Source: CAVVYV01 sp963818205 (GTDB taxonomy: Bacteria > Actinomycetota > Thermoleophilia > Solirubrobacterales > 70-9). Taken from it: a stretch of DNA of 34,085 nucleotides. Location of the stretch: NCBI GenBank assembly GCA_963818205.1, contig CAWFRG010000012.1, positions 1 to 34,085 on the forward strand, given 5' to 3'. Position numbers and translations under genes: made by a program. Shown here piece after piece: positions 7,133 to 16,978 of the stretch (its first letter is position 1; each line of letters starts with the position of its first letter). Under the pieces are notes generated by a model. It was not told where the DNA came from, did no database searches, and saw only the letters and a list, made by a program, of their open reading frames with translations.

Positions 7133-8757
7133 GACGGATCCTCGCCATAGCGGCGGGCCTGCTCGCCGACGGGCCTCCTGATCGCCCTCCCGGGGGCCAC
7201 CGGCGCCGGCAGCGGCGGCACCTACGAGGTGCGCGGCATCTTCGACAACGGCGCCTTCATCGTCAAGGGCGAGGAGGTGCGGGTGGCCGGGCGCGACCGT
7301 CGGGAACCGTCGAGTCGGTCGACGTCTCCGGCGACGACGAGATCGTCAGCCTCGAGGGAGGCGGGCACCCGGAGCCCGGCAAGGCGGTGGTCGTCCTCAA
7401 CATCGAGGACAGGGCTTCAAGGACTTCCGCGAGGACGCCAGCTGCCTCATCCGGCCCGCAGTCGCTGATCGGCGAGAGGTACGTCGACTGCACCCCGACC
7501 CAGCCGCGCGCCCCGGGCGAGCCGGCACCGCCCGAGCTGGAGCGAGATCCCCGACGGCGAGCCTGGCGCCGGCGAGCGCCTGCTGCCGCTCGAGAACAAC
7601 GGCACCACCGTCGACCTCGACCTGGTCCAGAACATCCAGCGCGTTTCCTACCGCGACCGCTTCCGCCTGATCATCAACGACCTCGGCGCGGCCCTCGCCG
7701 CGCGCGGCGATGACCTCGGCGAGGTGATCGACCGCGCCAACCCGGCCCTCCGCCAGACCGACCGCGTCCTCAACGATCCTCGCCCAGCAGAACCGCCAGC
7801 TCGCCAGCCTGGCGAGCAACGGCGACCGCGTCGCTCGAGCCGCTGGCGCGAAACCGGACCAACGTCACCGGTTTCTTCCGCAACGCCGCGATCGCGGGCG
7901 AGGCGACCGCCGAGCGCGGCGCCGACCTGGAGGCCGGCCTGCAGAAGTTCCCCGAGACCCTCCGCCAGGTCCGCCTGACGATGACCGAGCTGAAGGAGTT
8001 CGCCGATCAGGGAACGCCATTGTTCGCCGACCTGAAGGCCTCGGGCGCCAACATCAGCAAGGCGACCCAGGAGCTCGCCCCCTTCGCCCGGGCGGCACTC
8101 CCGGCCTTCACTAGCCTCGGCGACGCGGCCCAGGCCGCCGGCCCGAAGCTCGCCGCCTCCGACCCGCTGCTGACGGAGCTGGCGGCCACCGCTCGGCCGC
8201 CGTCCCGGCCTCGGCAACGAGCCTCTCCGCACCTTCGACACCTTCGTCAGGACCAAGGGCTTCGAGTATCTGGTGGACTTCATCTACTACACGACGACCG
8301 CCACCAACGCCTTCGACACCTTCGGCCACTTCCTGCGCATCAACGTCCAGGTCACCAACTGCAACGACGTCTCCTACTTCCGTGAACCAGGGCTGCGAGG
8401 CCTTCTTCCAGAACAGCGGCGCGGACCGCTGGGAAGAAGAAGAAGACGAAGAAGAAGAGGGCAAGGAGCGCCGCAGCCTTCCGAGGGGCGCCAGCTCCGC
8501 AGCCGCCCGCCCGGCTCGAGCTGCCGCCGCTCGAAGAGCTCGATCTCCGCCGCTCGGCCGACGACCGGACTCCGGGGAGCGGGGAGCCGGGCCCCGAGCC
8601 GGATGCGGGAACCTGCCCCGGACCGAGCCGACCGGCGTCGGTTCGCAGGGAGCCAGCGCGCAGCTCCTGCCGCGCGGCGGGCGGCCGCAGTGACCGCCTC
8701 ATGTCCATGAAGCAGGCGCGGAGCTTCCTCCGCTACCTCCTCGGGAGTGGGACATGA
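7129..8757 (+). CDS. MCE-family protein, second of six (MceB position), frameshifted
   Basis: It starts at ATG 7129 in an ATGA overlap with the previous gene. Reconstructed, it has an N-terminal hydrophobic segment (MRRILAIAAGLLA and onward), an MCE domain starting TYEVRGIFDNGAFIVKGEEV and VRVAG, continuing GTVESVDV, then LIGERYVDCTP. The helical tunnel region contains NIQRVSYRDRFRLIINDLG, FADLKASGANISKATQEL and DFIYYTTTATNAFDTFGHF. At least 11 single-base indels are placed between 7174 and about 8440, with less certain shifts beyond. After them a lysine-rich tract KKKKTKKKR and a Pro/Glu-rich tail lead to TGA 8755-8757, overlapping the next ATG. That preserved overlap argues the gene is intact in the organism. 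Confidence 0.82.
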
Positions 8758-10241
8758 GGGGCGGCGGCCGCGTCGGCACCCTGGCGGCCAGCCCGACCCT
8801 GGTCGGCGCGGTGACCGTGCTCGTCGTCGATGGTCGCTGTCTTCCTCGCCTACAACGCGAACCAGGGCCTGCCCTTCGTCCCCACCTACAAGCTCTCGGC
8901 CGAGCTGCCCAACGCCAACGCGCTGGTGCCCGGCAACGAGGTGCGGATCGGCGGCTCCGCGTCGGCGCAGATCAAGCGAGATCGCGCCGATCCAGAACGC
9001 CGAGACCGGCGCGGTCGAGCGCCAAGGTCGACATGGAGCTGAACAAGACGTCGAGCCGCTGCCCGAGCGACTCGACGGTGATCGTCCGCGCCCGCTCGGC
9101 GCTCGGGCCTCAAGTACCTGGAGATCCAGCGCGGCGACTCCGAGCCAGGGCTTCGCCGCGGGGAGACGATCCCGCTCTCGGCGGCCCGGCCCGAGCCGGT
9201 CGAGATCGACGAGGTCTTCAACATGTTCGACGAGCCGACCCGGGCCGCGATCCAGACCAACCTGCTCGAGTTCGGCAACGCGCTCGCCGGCCGCGGTGTC
9301 AGGCCTCAACGCCGCGATCGGCGAGCTGCTGCCGCTGGTCGAGCGGCTGGAGCCGGTGATGCGCGAACCTCGCCTCGCCCGAGCACCGGGCTCGCCGGCT
9401 TCGTCGCGGGCGCTCTCGGCGACCGCCGCCGAGGCCGCGCCGGTCGCCGAGGTCGCAGGGCCAGCTGTTCGTCGACCTCGAGACCACCTTCGGCGCCTTC
9501 GCCGACGTGGCCCGGCCGTTCATCCAGGAGACGATCTCCAAGGCGCCCGGAGACCGAGGACACCGCGATCGACGACCCTGCCGCGGATCCGGCCCTTCCT
9601 CGCCAACACCGCGGGCCTCTTCAGCGAGCTGCGGCCGGGCTTCGCGGCGCTCCGGCCGCCGGTCTCCAACGACGCTCGCGCAGGCGGTCGTCGCTCGGCA
9701 TCAAGGCGCTGCTGCTCGCGCCCGCCTTCAACGCCCAGCTCGACCCGACCGCCGCAGTCCCTGCTCGACCTCAACAACGACCCGGTCGTCCGCAAGGGCA
9801 TCGCGACCTCGACCGACTTCAGCAACGTGCTCTCGACCCGCCGCTCGCCTTCATCGACACCCGCCCAGTCGGTCTGCAACTACGCCACGCTCGCTGTTCC
9901 GGAACTTCGCCAGCATGCGTCTCGCTTCGGCGACGGGCTCGGCGACCTACCAGCGCGTCGATCGTCCTCGGCGCGAGCCGGAGGGCCCCGAACAGCGAGG
10001 TCGGCCCCAGCTCCGCGCCCGCGAACGGCGGCGGCGATAACCCGAGCCAACTTCCTCCACTACAACCCCTACCCGAACACCGCCTCGCCCGGGCAGGCGC
10101 GCGAGTGCGAGGCCGGCAACGAGGGCTACACCGCCGGGCAGGTGGCGATCGGGAACGTGCCCGGCAACCAGGGGACCCAGACCGCGGCCAGATCCAGGCG
10201 CAGACCCGAAGGCCAAGAAGAAGAAGGGGAAGGGGAAGTGA
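8754..10241 (+). CDS. MCE-family protein, third of six (MceC position), frameshifted
   Basis: ATG 8754 lies in an ATGA overlap. The reconstructed protein has one anchor helix (SPTLVGAVTVLVV and onward), an MCE domain with YKLSAELPNANALVPGNEVR, the IGG turn, EIAPIQNAETGAV and a YLEIQRGDS end, then helical tunnel segments including EIDEVFNMFDEPTRAAIQTN and LFSELRPGFAALRPPVSND, and a C-terminus with FLHYNPYPNTASPGQ, the FLHxNPYPN-type signature common near MCE protein ends. The tail is lysine-rich. More than 20 single-base indels are inferred from 8829 to about 10205. The stop TGA 10239-10241 overlaps the next GTG. Confidence 0.82.
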
Positions 10242-11782
10242 CGCCGAAGCGCCGCAGCCCAAGGCAAGCGACTACGACGAGCGGATCTACCGCAAGGGCC
10301 ACCCGCCGCACCGGATGCGCAACGCGCTGATCCTGATCGCGCTGCTGATCGCGGGCACCTACCTCGCGCTTCACCAAGGCGCTGCCCGTTCACAGCTCCG
10401 GGTACGAGCTGCACGCCGATCTTCGACAACTCCGCCAACATCCGCAAGGACTCGCCGGTGCGGATCGCCGGCGTCAACGTCGGCAAGGTGACCGAGCGAC
10501 GAGCAGCGTCGGCGACGTCGCCGAGGTCACCTTCACCGTCAACGACGCCGGGCGGCCGATCCACGACGACGCCCAGGTCCAGATCCGGCCGCGGATCTTC
10601 CTCGAGGGCAACTTCTTCCTCGACGTGAGGCCGGGCAGCCCGAGCGCCCCCGAGCTGCGAGAGCGGCGGCACGATCCCGATCACCCACACCTCGACCGCG
10701 GTCCAGCTCGACGAGATGCTGACCGCGCTGCAGGCACCCGACCGCGAGAACCTGCAGCAGCTGCTCGCGGGCTACGGCACCGCGCTCAACCACGAGCCGA
10801 CCGCGGCCGAGGACGACGCCAGGATCCCGACGTCCAGGGCGAGACCGCCGCCGAGGCGATCAACGACTCCTTCGACTACGGCGGCGACGGCGGCCGCGAC
10901 AGCGCCATCGTCACCGAGGCCCTGCTCGGGGACCCAGCCGCACGACCTCTCGCAGCCTGATCGCCGCGCCAGGCCGACCTCTTCGGCGCCTGCCGCGGCC
11001 GCGAGCAGCAGCTCCAGGGCCTGGTCACCAACTTCAACACCATCGACCGGCGCCTTCGCCGCCGAGTCGGACAACCTCGGCCGACGCTCGGTGCAGCGGC
11101 TGGCGCCGACCCTCGAGCGGGCCACGCCGGCGCTGCTGCACATCGACAGACGCTGCCGTTCCTGCGCACCTGCGCCAGCGACATCGAGCCCGGGATCGCC
11201 GAGCTGCCGGCGACGATCGCCGCCTCGCGTCCGTGGCTGACCCAGGCAAACAGCGCTGCTCAGGCCCGACGAGCTCGGCTTCATCGCCGACGAACTGCGC
11301 CGCGCCGGCCGCTGGCGCGGGCTCCGCCGCCGCCCAGGGCAAGGGCCTGTTCAGCAGATCGAGCCTGCTCAGCCACTGCGTCAACAACGTCGTCCTGATC
11401 CCGACCGGGGACGTGGTCATCGACGACAGCGGCCCCGGCTTCGACTTCTCCACCGGCGTCCCCAACTTCAACGAGTTCCTCTACGCCGCCGCCCAGCTCG
11501 CCGGCGAGCTGCAGAACTTCGACGGCAACGGGCCCTACCTGCGCGCCTCCAGCGGGCGGCGGCCCGGTGACCGTGACCGAGCGCCCAGCCCGGAGCGGGG
11601 GCTCGATCAACGAGCATGTTCGTACAGCCACGCGCCCGTCGCGCCGATCGGCACCCAGCCCGCTGATCGGGACCGAAGCCGCCGTTCAACACCGACTTCG
11701 CCTGCCACAACAACCCCGTCCCCGACCTCAACGGCCCCGCCGCCGCGGTGGGCGCCCCCGAGCCCCGGCGGAGCTCCCATGA
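10238..11782 (+). CDS. MCE-family protein, fourth of six (MceD position), frameshifted
   Basis: GTG 10238 is in a GTGA overlap. After a short basic cytoplasmic N-terminus (DYDERIYRKGHPPHRMRN) comes an anchor helix ALILIALLIAGTYLAL, then an MCE domain with SGYELHA, FDNSANIRKDSPVRIAGVNV and GK, and further on DDAQVQIRPRIFLEGNFFLD. The helical region includes VQLDEMLTALQAPDRENLQQ, and the C-terminal region reads LLSHCVNNVVLIPTGDVVID then FNEFLYAAAQLAGELQNFDG. Frames change many times through single-base indels. The reading frame ends at TGA 11780-11782 overlapping the next ATG. Confidence 0.82.
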
Positions 11783-13126
11783 GGCGCGCGCGCTCAGAGA
11801 GCACTCTGCGCGACGTCGCCGCGATCCTCGCTCTCTGTCCTGGCCGGGGTCTTCGCCGGGTACGTGATCCTCGTCAACCAGCGGGCCAGCCTGCCCGAGT
11901 GGCTGCCGGTGCTCGGCGCCGACCGCTTCGAGCTCAAGGCGGAGTTCTCGTCGGCGCAGGCGGTCACCCCGGGCCAGGGTCAGTCGGTAGACATCGCCGG
12001 GATCCAGATCGGCGACATCACCGGGGTCGAGCTCGAGGACGGCCACGCCGTGGTGACGATGGAGGTCGACAACGAGTACGGCGCATCTGATCAACGAGGA
12101 CGCCTCGCTGCTGCTGCGGCCGAAGACCGGGCCTCAACGACATGGTGATCGAGGTCGATCCCGGGACCGCGGACGAGGACATCGAGGAAGGCTCGACGGT
12201 CCCGCTGGCCTCGACCCAGCCGAACGTCAATCCCGACGAGATCCTCGCCGCGCTCGACGCCGACACCCGGGCTTCCTCAAGCTGCTGCTCGCCGGCGGCG
12301 CCGAGGCGCTCGATCCCGGCAGCGCCGCGGCGAGCAAGCTCTCGGCAACGCGCTGCGCCGCCTCGAGCCCTTCGCCCGCGACATCTCCCGGATCAACGGC
12401 GCCCTCGCCGTCCGCCGGGAGAACATCCGCAACGCGATCCACAACTTCCGGCTGATCAGCCGAGGAGCTGGCCGACAAGGACCAGGACGTGACGGCCTTC
12501 GTCGATTCCTCCAACGCCGCGCTTCAGTCATTCGCCACCAGGAGTCCTCGATCCGGGCTGCCCTGCGTGAGCTGCCCGGCGACCCTGCGGCGAGACCGAG
12601 GGCGCGCTGGACAGCGCCGACCGCTTGGCGCTGAACGCGACCCCGGCGCTGCGCGACCTGATCCCGGGCGCCCGGGCGCTGAAGCCCGCGCTGCAGGCGC
12701 TCAGCCCCTCTTCCGGCAGACCACGGCGCCGATCCGCGACCAGATCCGGCCCTTCACGAAGCAGGTGGCGAGCCCCGTACACCACATCCGCGAGGCCTCG
12801 GTGGGGCTCGGCCGGGCCACGCCCCAGCTGCGCACCGGCTTCACCCGGCTCAACCAGGGCCTCAACGGGCTCACCTACGACCCGCCGGGTGCCGAGCAGA
12901 GCTTCGCTCTTCTACATCCCCTGGCTCAACCACAACGTCAACAACCTGGCGTTGCTCCAGGACGCCCACGGCCCGCTCCCGCGCGGCCACGTTGTTGTTC
13001 ACCTGCAACACCGCCGAACCTGGCTGAGAGCACCGTCTTCTCGACCCATCCGTTCCTGCTGGCGCTGGGTCGAGCTGTCAGGCGTTCCCGACCCAGGCCG
13101 AGATCGGCGAGATCGGGGGCTGCTGA
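11779..13126 (+). CDS. MCE-family protein, fifth of six (MceE position), frameshifted
   Basis: ATG 11779 is in an ATGA overlap. Reconstructed start: RSESTLRDVAAILA, a helix, then GVFAGYVILVNQRASLPEWL. The MCE domain has RFELKAEFSSAQAVTPGQGQ, VDIAGIQIGDITGVELEDG and a VDNEY turn, ending LNDMVIEVDPG. The helical tunnel region includes FRQTTAPIRDQIRPFTKQVA and ATPQLRTGFTRLNQGLNGL, then FYIPWLNHNVNNLALLQDAH near the C-terminus. Indels appear from about 11835 to 13080. The final frame ends TGA 13124-13126, overlapping ATG 13126 of the next gene. Confidence 0.82.
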
Positions 13127-14691
13127 TGGCGACGCGCGCCCCCACCATCGGCCAGATCGCCGTCGCCGTTGCCTTCGCCTTCTCCTGCTTCGGCGTTGCT
13201 GCTCTTCCTCTGGAGCACCTTCGGCGGCCCGATCCCGCTTCAAGCCGGAGGGGTACCGGGTCAAGGTCCCCTTCCAGGAGGCGACGCAGCTCGCGGTCGA
13301 GTCCGACGTCCGCATCTCCAACGTCTCGGTCGGCAAGGTGAAGGAGATCGAACTCGCCGACGAGGGCCCGAACCGCGACCTCGCGGTCGCCACGATCGAG
13401 ATCGACAACCGGTACGCGCCGATCCCGGAGAACACCCGGGCGCAGCTGCGCGCAGAAGACCCTGCTCGGCGAGACCTATGTCGAGCTCACCCCGGGAGAC
13501 GGCGACGGCTCCAAGGTCCCCGAGGGAGGCTCGCTGCCGCGCGCCCAGGTCACACCGTCCGTGCAGCTGGACGAGATCTTCCGCACCTTCGACACCAGGA
13601 CCCGGCTCGCCTTCCAGACCTGGATGCAGCAGGCTGCGGTGGCGACGACAGGCCGGGGAGCCGACCTCTCGGCGGCGATCGCCAACCTCGAGCCGTTCGC
13701 CGCCGATGCCAACCGGGTGCTGCGGGTGCTCGACACCCAGGAGAACGCCGTCAAGGCCCTGGTCAACAACACCGGGGTCGTCTTCGAGGCGCTCAGCGAG
13801 CGCCAGGGCCAGCTCCGGGGCCTGATCCAGAACGCCGGCACGGTCTTCGCCACCACCGCCCGCCGCAACCAGGACCTGCGCGAGACCTTCCGGGCGCTGC
13901 CGACCTTCCTGGACGAGTCCCGCCTCACCCTCAACCGCCTCGACAGCTTCGCCGCCAACGCCAACCCGCTGATCACCCAGCTCCATCCGGGGGCGCGCGA
14001 GCTGAGCAAGGTCTTGCGCCAGCTGGCGCGAGCGACCCCGGACTACCGAGCCTTCTTCGTCGGGCTGCGCAAGCTCGAGAAGCGCTCACTCACCGGCCTT
14101 CCCGCCCTCCGCCGGCTGCTCGACGACGACCTGCCACCGCTGCTCGCCCAGGTCCAGCCCTTCACCCAGCAGCTCGGCCCGCTGGTCGAGACCCTCGGTC
14201 GCTACCGGCGCGAGGTCACGGGGGCGCTCGCCAACGCCGCCGCGGCCTCCAACGCGGTCGGTTCTGGAGGGGAGACCGGCGGCTCGGCCACCCATTACCT
14301 CCGCACCGCGGCGCCCCTGTACCCCGAGGGGCTCGCCGTCTTCCCCAACCAGCGGCTGGCCGTGAACCGCACCAGCGCATATCCGGCGCCGGGCAGCGCC
14401 CTGGAGGTCGGCGGCGGGCTGCAGAGCTTCGAGACTCGGGACTGCACCAGCCCGCCGGGGGCGGTAGCCAGCCTCGATCCGAACACCCCCACCGACCCCG
14501 ACTTCGCCGAACGCATCACCCTGAGCACGCCGCAGCAGATCTTCGACACGATCAAGCTTTTCGCGTTCAACAACGCGCTCAGCACCGCCGGCGTCGCAGC
14601 GCCCCCCTGCGTCAAGCAGGGGCCACAGCCCTCGATCGGCCAGGTGCCCGAGCTGACCGACTACCTCAACGTCTACCGGTTCGCGCCGTAG
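13126..14691 (+). CDS. MCE-family protein, sixth of six (MceF position)
   Basis: Starts at ATG 13126 in a TGATG overlap. Anchor helix IGQIAVAVAFAFSCFG and onward; MCE domain with GYRVKVPFQEATQLAVESDV, ISNVSVGKVKEIEL and ETYVELTPGDGD. Three indels (about 13195, 13242, 13451) break the first 330 bases; from there on the frame is clean for 1.2 kb. The long helical part includes QLDEIFRTFDTRTRLAFQTW and AGTVFATTARRNQDLRETFR, and the C-terminus has THYLRTAAPLYPEGLAVF, PNQRLAVNRTSAYPAPGS and a final TDYLNVYRFAP. As the last of six subunits it completes the set needed for a hetero-hexameric MCE ring. No terminator is obvious after it. Confidence 0.87.
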
Positions 14692-14881
14692 CGGCGCGCC
14701 CCGGGCTCGAAGTCGGATCGAGGGCCGCCTACCCACAACTGGGTGACTTCTCTCGCGCCCGGAATCTCGCACAACAACACCCAATTCCCCGTGTTAGTTT
14801 CAATGACAGGACAGCAATGCAAGGGGCCGACGGCTCCCTTTGAGGGTTGCGCGCCCAAGCCAGAGGAGGAAGAGGAGTGGT

Positions 14882-15658
14882 ATGCAAATGCGGAAATACC
14901 TGATCGGGGTGATCGCTGGCCTGGTCGGCGCCGTGGCCTTCTCGAGCGTCGCCTCAGCGGACGTCACCAACCTGACCATCCAGACAAGTAACACGCCCTC
15001 GAAGGCCCCCAAGAAGAGGTTCGTGGGCGGGTCGAACTTCTTCCAAAGCTCGGACACGCACGCGGGCGACTTGCCCTGCCCGCTGGGAACGGCTGGGAGC
15101 CCGACGTGTCGTGCCTTCCCGCCCTCGACGCTGAGCACGATCGACTTCACGAAGAACGCCAAGTTCATTCCGGGCAATATCCCGGACTGCAACCTGGCGC
15201 TGCTCTCGGGCAAGAGCACCGCCCAGGCCAGGGCGGCCTGCCCCCAGTCGCTCGTCTCAACGGGAAGCAACGTCCAGTTGTTCTCCGACGGCCGGACCCT
15301 GAACGGCACGGTCTCGGGGTTCAACGGGGCCCCCTCGGGCGGTAGTCCGTCGCTGTACCTGCACGTCGAGTTCCCGGGCGTCGCCACCAAGCCGATCCTG
15401 CAGGGCACCATTCGGGGCAACACAATTTCGTTCATTGTCCCGCCGGTCCCGGGCTCGGTGATCGAGAGCATCAACAACACGATCCCCAAGAAGGTCAGCG
15501 GAAAGAAGAAGAACGCGAAGACGGGCAAGGTGGAGAAGACGTTCTACTTCAACGCCAGGTGCAACCTGAAGAGGTACACGGTAACCGAGTCCACCACATA
15601 CGCGAACGGCAAGGTGCTGACGGCTAGCATCCCCGAAACGTGCAAGCAGACGAAGTAA
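14882..15658 (+). CDS. Secreted protein of unknown function
   Basis: About 258 residues. The purine-rich GAGGAGGAAGAGGAG lies just before ATG 14882 (a second in-frame ATG at 14888 has better spacing). A typical Sec signal peptide is present: basic start MRKYLIG, hydrophobic GVIAGLVGAVAFSSV, and cleavage after ASA. The mature part is beta-rich with four or more cysteines (LPCPLG, PTCRAFPP, PDCNLAL, ARAACPQ, ARCNLKRY, PETCKQ) that probably form disulfides, and a lysine cluster KKVSGKKKNAKTGKVEK. No catalytic motif or named domain recognised. Such proteins are frequent in Thermoleophilia-like genomes. It is followed by a strong terminator and so is a single-gene unit. Confidence 0.82.
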   Translation: MQMRKYLIGVIAGLVGAVAFSSVASADVTNLTIQTSNTPSKAPKKRFVGGSNFFQSSDTHAGDLPCPLGTAGSPTCRAFPPSTLSTIDFTKNAKFIPGNIPDCNLALLSGKSTAQARAACPQSLVSTGSNVQLFSDGRTLNGTVSGFNGAPSGGSPSLYLHVEFPGVATKPILQGTIRGNTISFIVPPVPGSVIESINNTIPKKVSGKKKNAKTGKVEKTFYFNARCNLKRYTVTESTTYANGKVLTASIPETCKQTK

Positions 15659-15681
15659 GACTCTTCTGCTTCTGAAGTTCC

Positions 15682-15711
15682 GAGAGGGGCGGCCGAGAGG
15701 CCGCCCCTCTC
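15682..15711 (+). terminator. Strong intrinsic-type hairpin
   Basis: GAGAGGGGCGGCC (15682-15694) pairs perfectly with GGCCGCCCCTCTC (15699-15711) around a GAGA loop; ATTTAG follows. It sits 24 bp after the secreted-protein stop and separates that gene from the riboswitch operon. Confidence 0.85.
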
Positions 15712-15732
15712 ATTTAGAGCTCAGCGGCGACA

Positions 15733-15888
15733 TACGGCCGGTGGTCAAGGGAAGTCCGGTGAAAGACCGGCGCGGTCCCGCCACTGTGACCGGGTAGAGG
15801 CGCCGCATTCATGCCACTGGAGAGCCGCCGGCTCTCTGGGAAGGCGCGGCAGTCGAGGCCCGGAAGCCAGGAGACCTGTCCCCGGCCA
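15733..15888 (+). promoter_or_regulatory. Cobalamin (adenosylcobalamin-type) riboswitch
   Basis: The conserved blocks of the class appear in order: GGTGGTCAAGGGAAGTCCGG at 15740, GTGAAAGACCGG, CGCGGTCCCGCCACTGTGAC at 15771-15790, a central CCACTGG...TGGGAAGGCG core, and the B12 box AAGCCAGGAGACCTG at 15864-15878. The closing P1 stem is GGCCGG (15736-15741) with CCGGCC (15882-15887). The switch lies 37 bp upstream of the operon's first ATG and so predicts repression of the following genes when cobalamin is plentiful. Confidence 0.95.
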
Positions 15889-15919
15889 GCCAAGACGACC
15901 CTCGAGGAAAGGGGTGGCT
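15888..15919 (+). promoter_or_regulatory. Possible ribosome-site-hiding hairpin of the riboswitch
   Basis: AGCCA (15888-15892) can pair with TGGCT (15915-15919) and CCC (15899-15901) with GGG (15911-15913), which places the Shine-Dalgarno tract GAGGAAAGGGG inside the structure, directly before ATG 15925. This fits translational control as the expression platform. The stem is short and interrupted, so this is a suggestion. Confidence 0.4.
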
Positions 15920-15924
15920 CAGAC

Positions 15925-16978
15925 ATGAATGGAACTATCAGGCGCCCGAAGGGCGCTCTCTTCGCGCTTGCCGCGACCATGCTTCTCGCCGTCGGCAAGC
16001 GAGGCTGCGGCACAGACCGTTCCCTCCGACCTGCGCGTGGTCGCGTCCGACGGCCAGGAGCTCGCCGACGTCCGCCAGTACGTGGGCAAGACCGTGGTTC
16101 CGACCAGTGCGAACGCCGACTGCTTCGGGCCGGGCAATCAAGGCTCGGGCAACAAGGTGACCCAGGTCGGCCCCGACGCGCTCAGCGTCGTCGTCGAGGC
16201 CTCGGCGGCCAAGGACCGGCTCCGGCCGTTGCTGCTCACCGACGCCTTCCTCGACGACGGCTTCGGGCTCGGCGTCTGCGCGATCGGGGGGTACGTGGCT
16301 CCGCCGAGTGGCTTCTGGTACCTGAAGATCAACCACAAGAACCCGAACCTCGGCGGCTCGCTGGTCACCGTCGGGCCGGGGACCGAGACGCTCTGGTACC
16401 TGATCTCGAGCTCCACATTTCCGGAGCCGCCCCCGAGCGAGCTGGTGCTGAGCGCGCCCGCCCGGACCACGCCAGGGGTCCCGGTGAGAGTCGCGGTGCT
16501 GGCCTATGCCGATGACGGAATCGCGTCACCCGCCACCGGGGCGGTCGTCGAGGGCGGTAGCGTTCCGGCGACGGTCGATGCGAGCGGCGGCGCCACGGTC
16601 AGCTTTCCTCAGCCGGGCGTGCCGGTGCTGAGGGCGACCCGCGGCGGCAACATCCCGAGCCAGTCCCTCGGGGTCTGTGTCGCAACCCAGCTCACACAAT
16701 GCCCGCCCGTTCGAGGTCGGGAGATCCTCGGCACCGACGGTCCCGACAACATCGTCGGCACCCTCGGCACGGACCAGGTCCGGCCCCGCGCCGGGAACGA
16801 CAACATCAAATCGCGTGGTGGGGGCGACCTGATCGTCTCCCGCGGCGGTGGAGCGGACAAGGTCAAGTGCGGCGGGGGCAAGGACGTGGTCGAGGCCGAC
16901 AAGAAGGACTGGATCGGAAAGAGCTGCGAGAAGGTCAAGGGGGGGAGAAAGGCCGGGAAGAAGGGCAAGAGGAAGTGA
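15925..16978 (+). CDS. Secreted DUF4430-like protein with Ca-binding-type repeats (one frameshift)
   Basis: ATG 15925 follows the riboswitch with a good ribosome site. The signal peptide KGALFALAATMLLAV leads to a one-base frame change at about 15997, after which the frame is clean to TGA 16976-16978. Mature part: an N-terminal beta domain with GKTVVPTSANADCFGPGN and the segment SGFWYLKINHKNPNLGG followed by VGPGTETLWYL, which matches the pattern of DUF4430/transcobalamin C-terminal domains (W-x-x-x-x-N-x...GD-x-x-W). The middle is Ig-like. The last ~75 residues contain GTDGPDNIVGTLGTDQV and further GGGxD-type repeats like hemolysin-type calcium-binding motifs, ending in a lysine tail. Its B12-switch control suggests a corrinoid-capture subunit. 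The frame break may be a sequencing error. Confidence 0.75.

Noticed and set aside
6598..13451. Indels in the MCE genes all seem to fall at codon boundaries, which would be a striking non-random pattern
   Set aside because: Given only the frame before and after, any insertion can be written as a skipped base between codons by changing one neighbouring codon. Without a homologous protein the exact site is not determined, so the pattern is an artefact of how I parse it.
6598..13451. Indels as regularly spaced line-break or programmed frameshift sites
   Set aside because: Intervals range from about 10 to 360 bp with no common period, and there is no shared slippery sequence or downstream structure.
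6598..13451. MCE genes as pseudogenes
   Set aside because: Substitution-type stops are absent, motifs and GC-rich third positions are kept, and all five stop/start overlaps are preserved.
14692..14881. A gene between the last MCE gene and the secreted protein
   Set aside because: Frames here are short, lack ribosome sites and codon bias; only leader DNA is likely.
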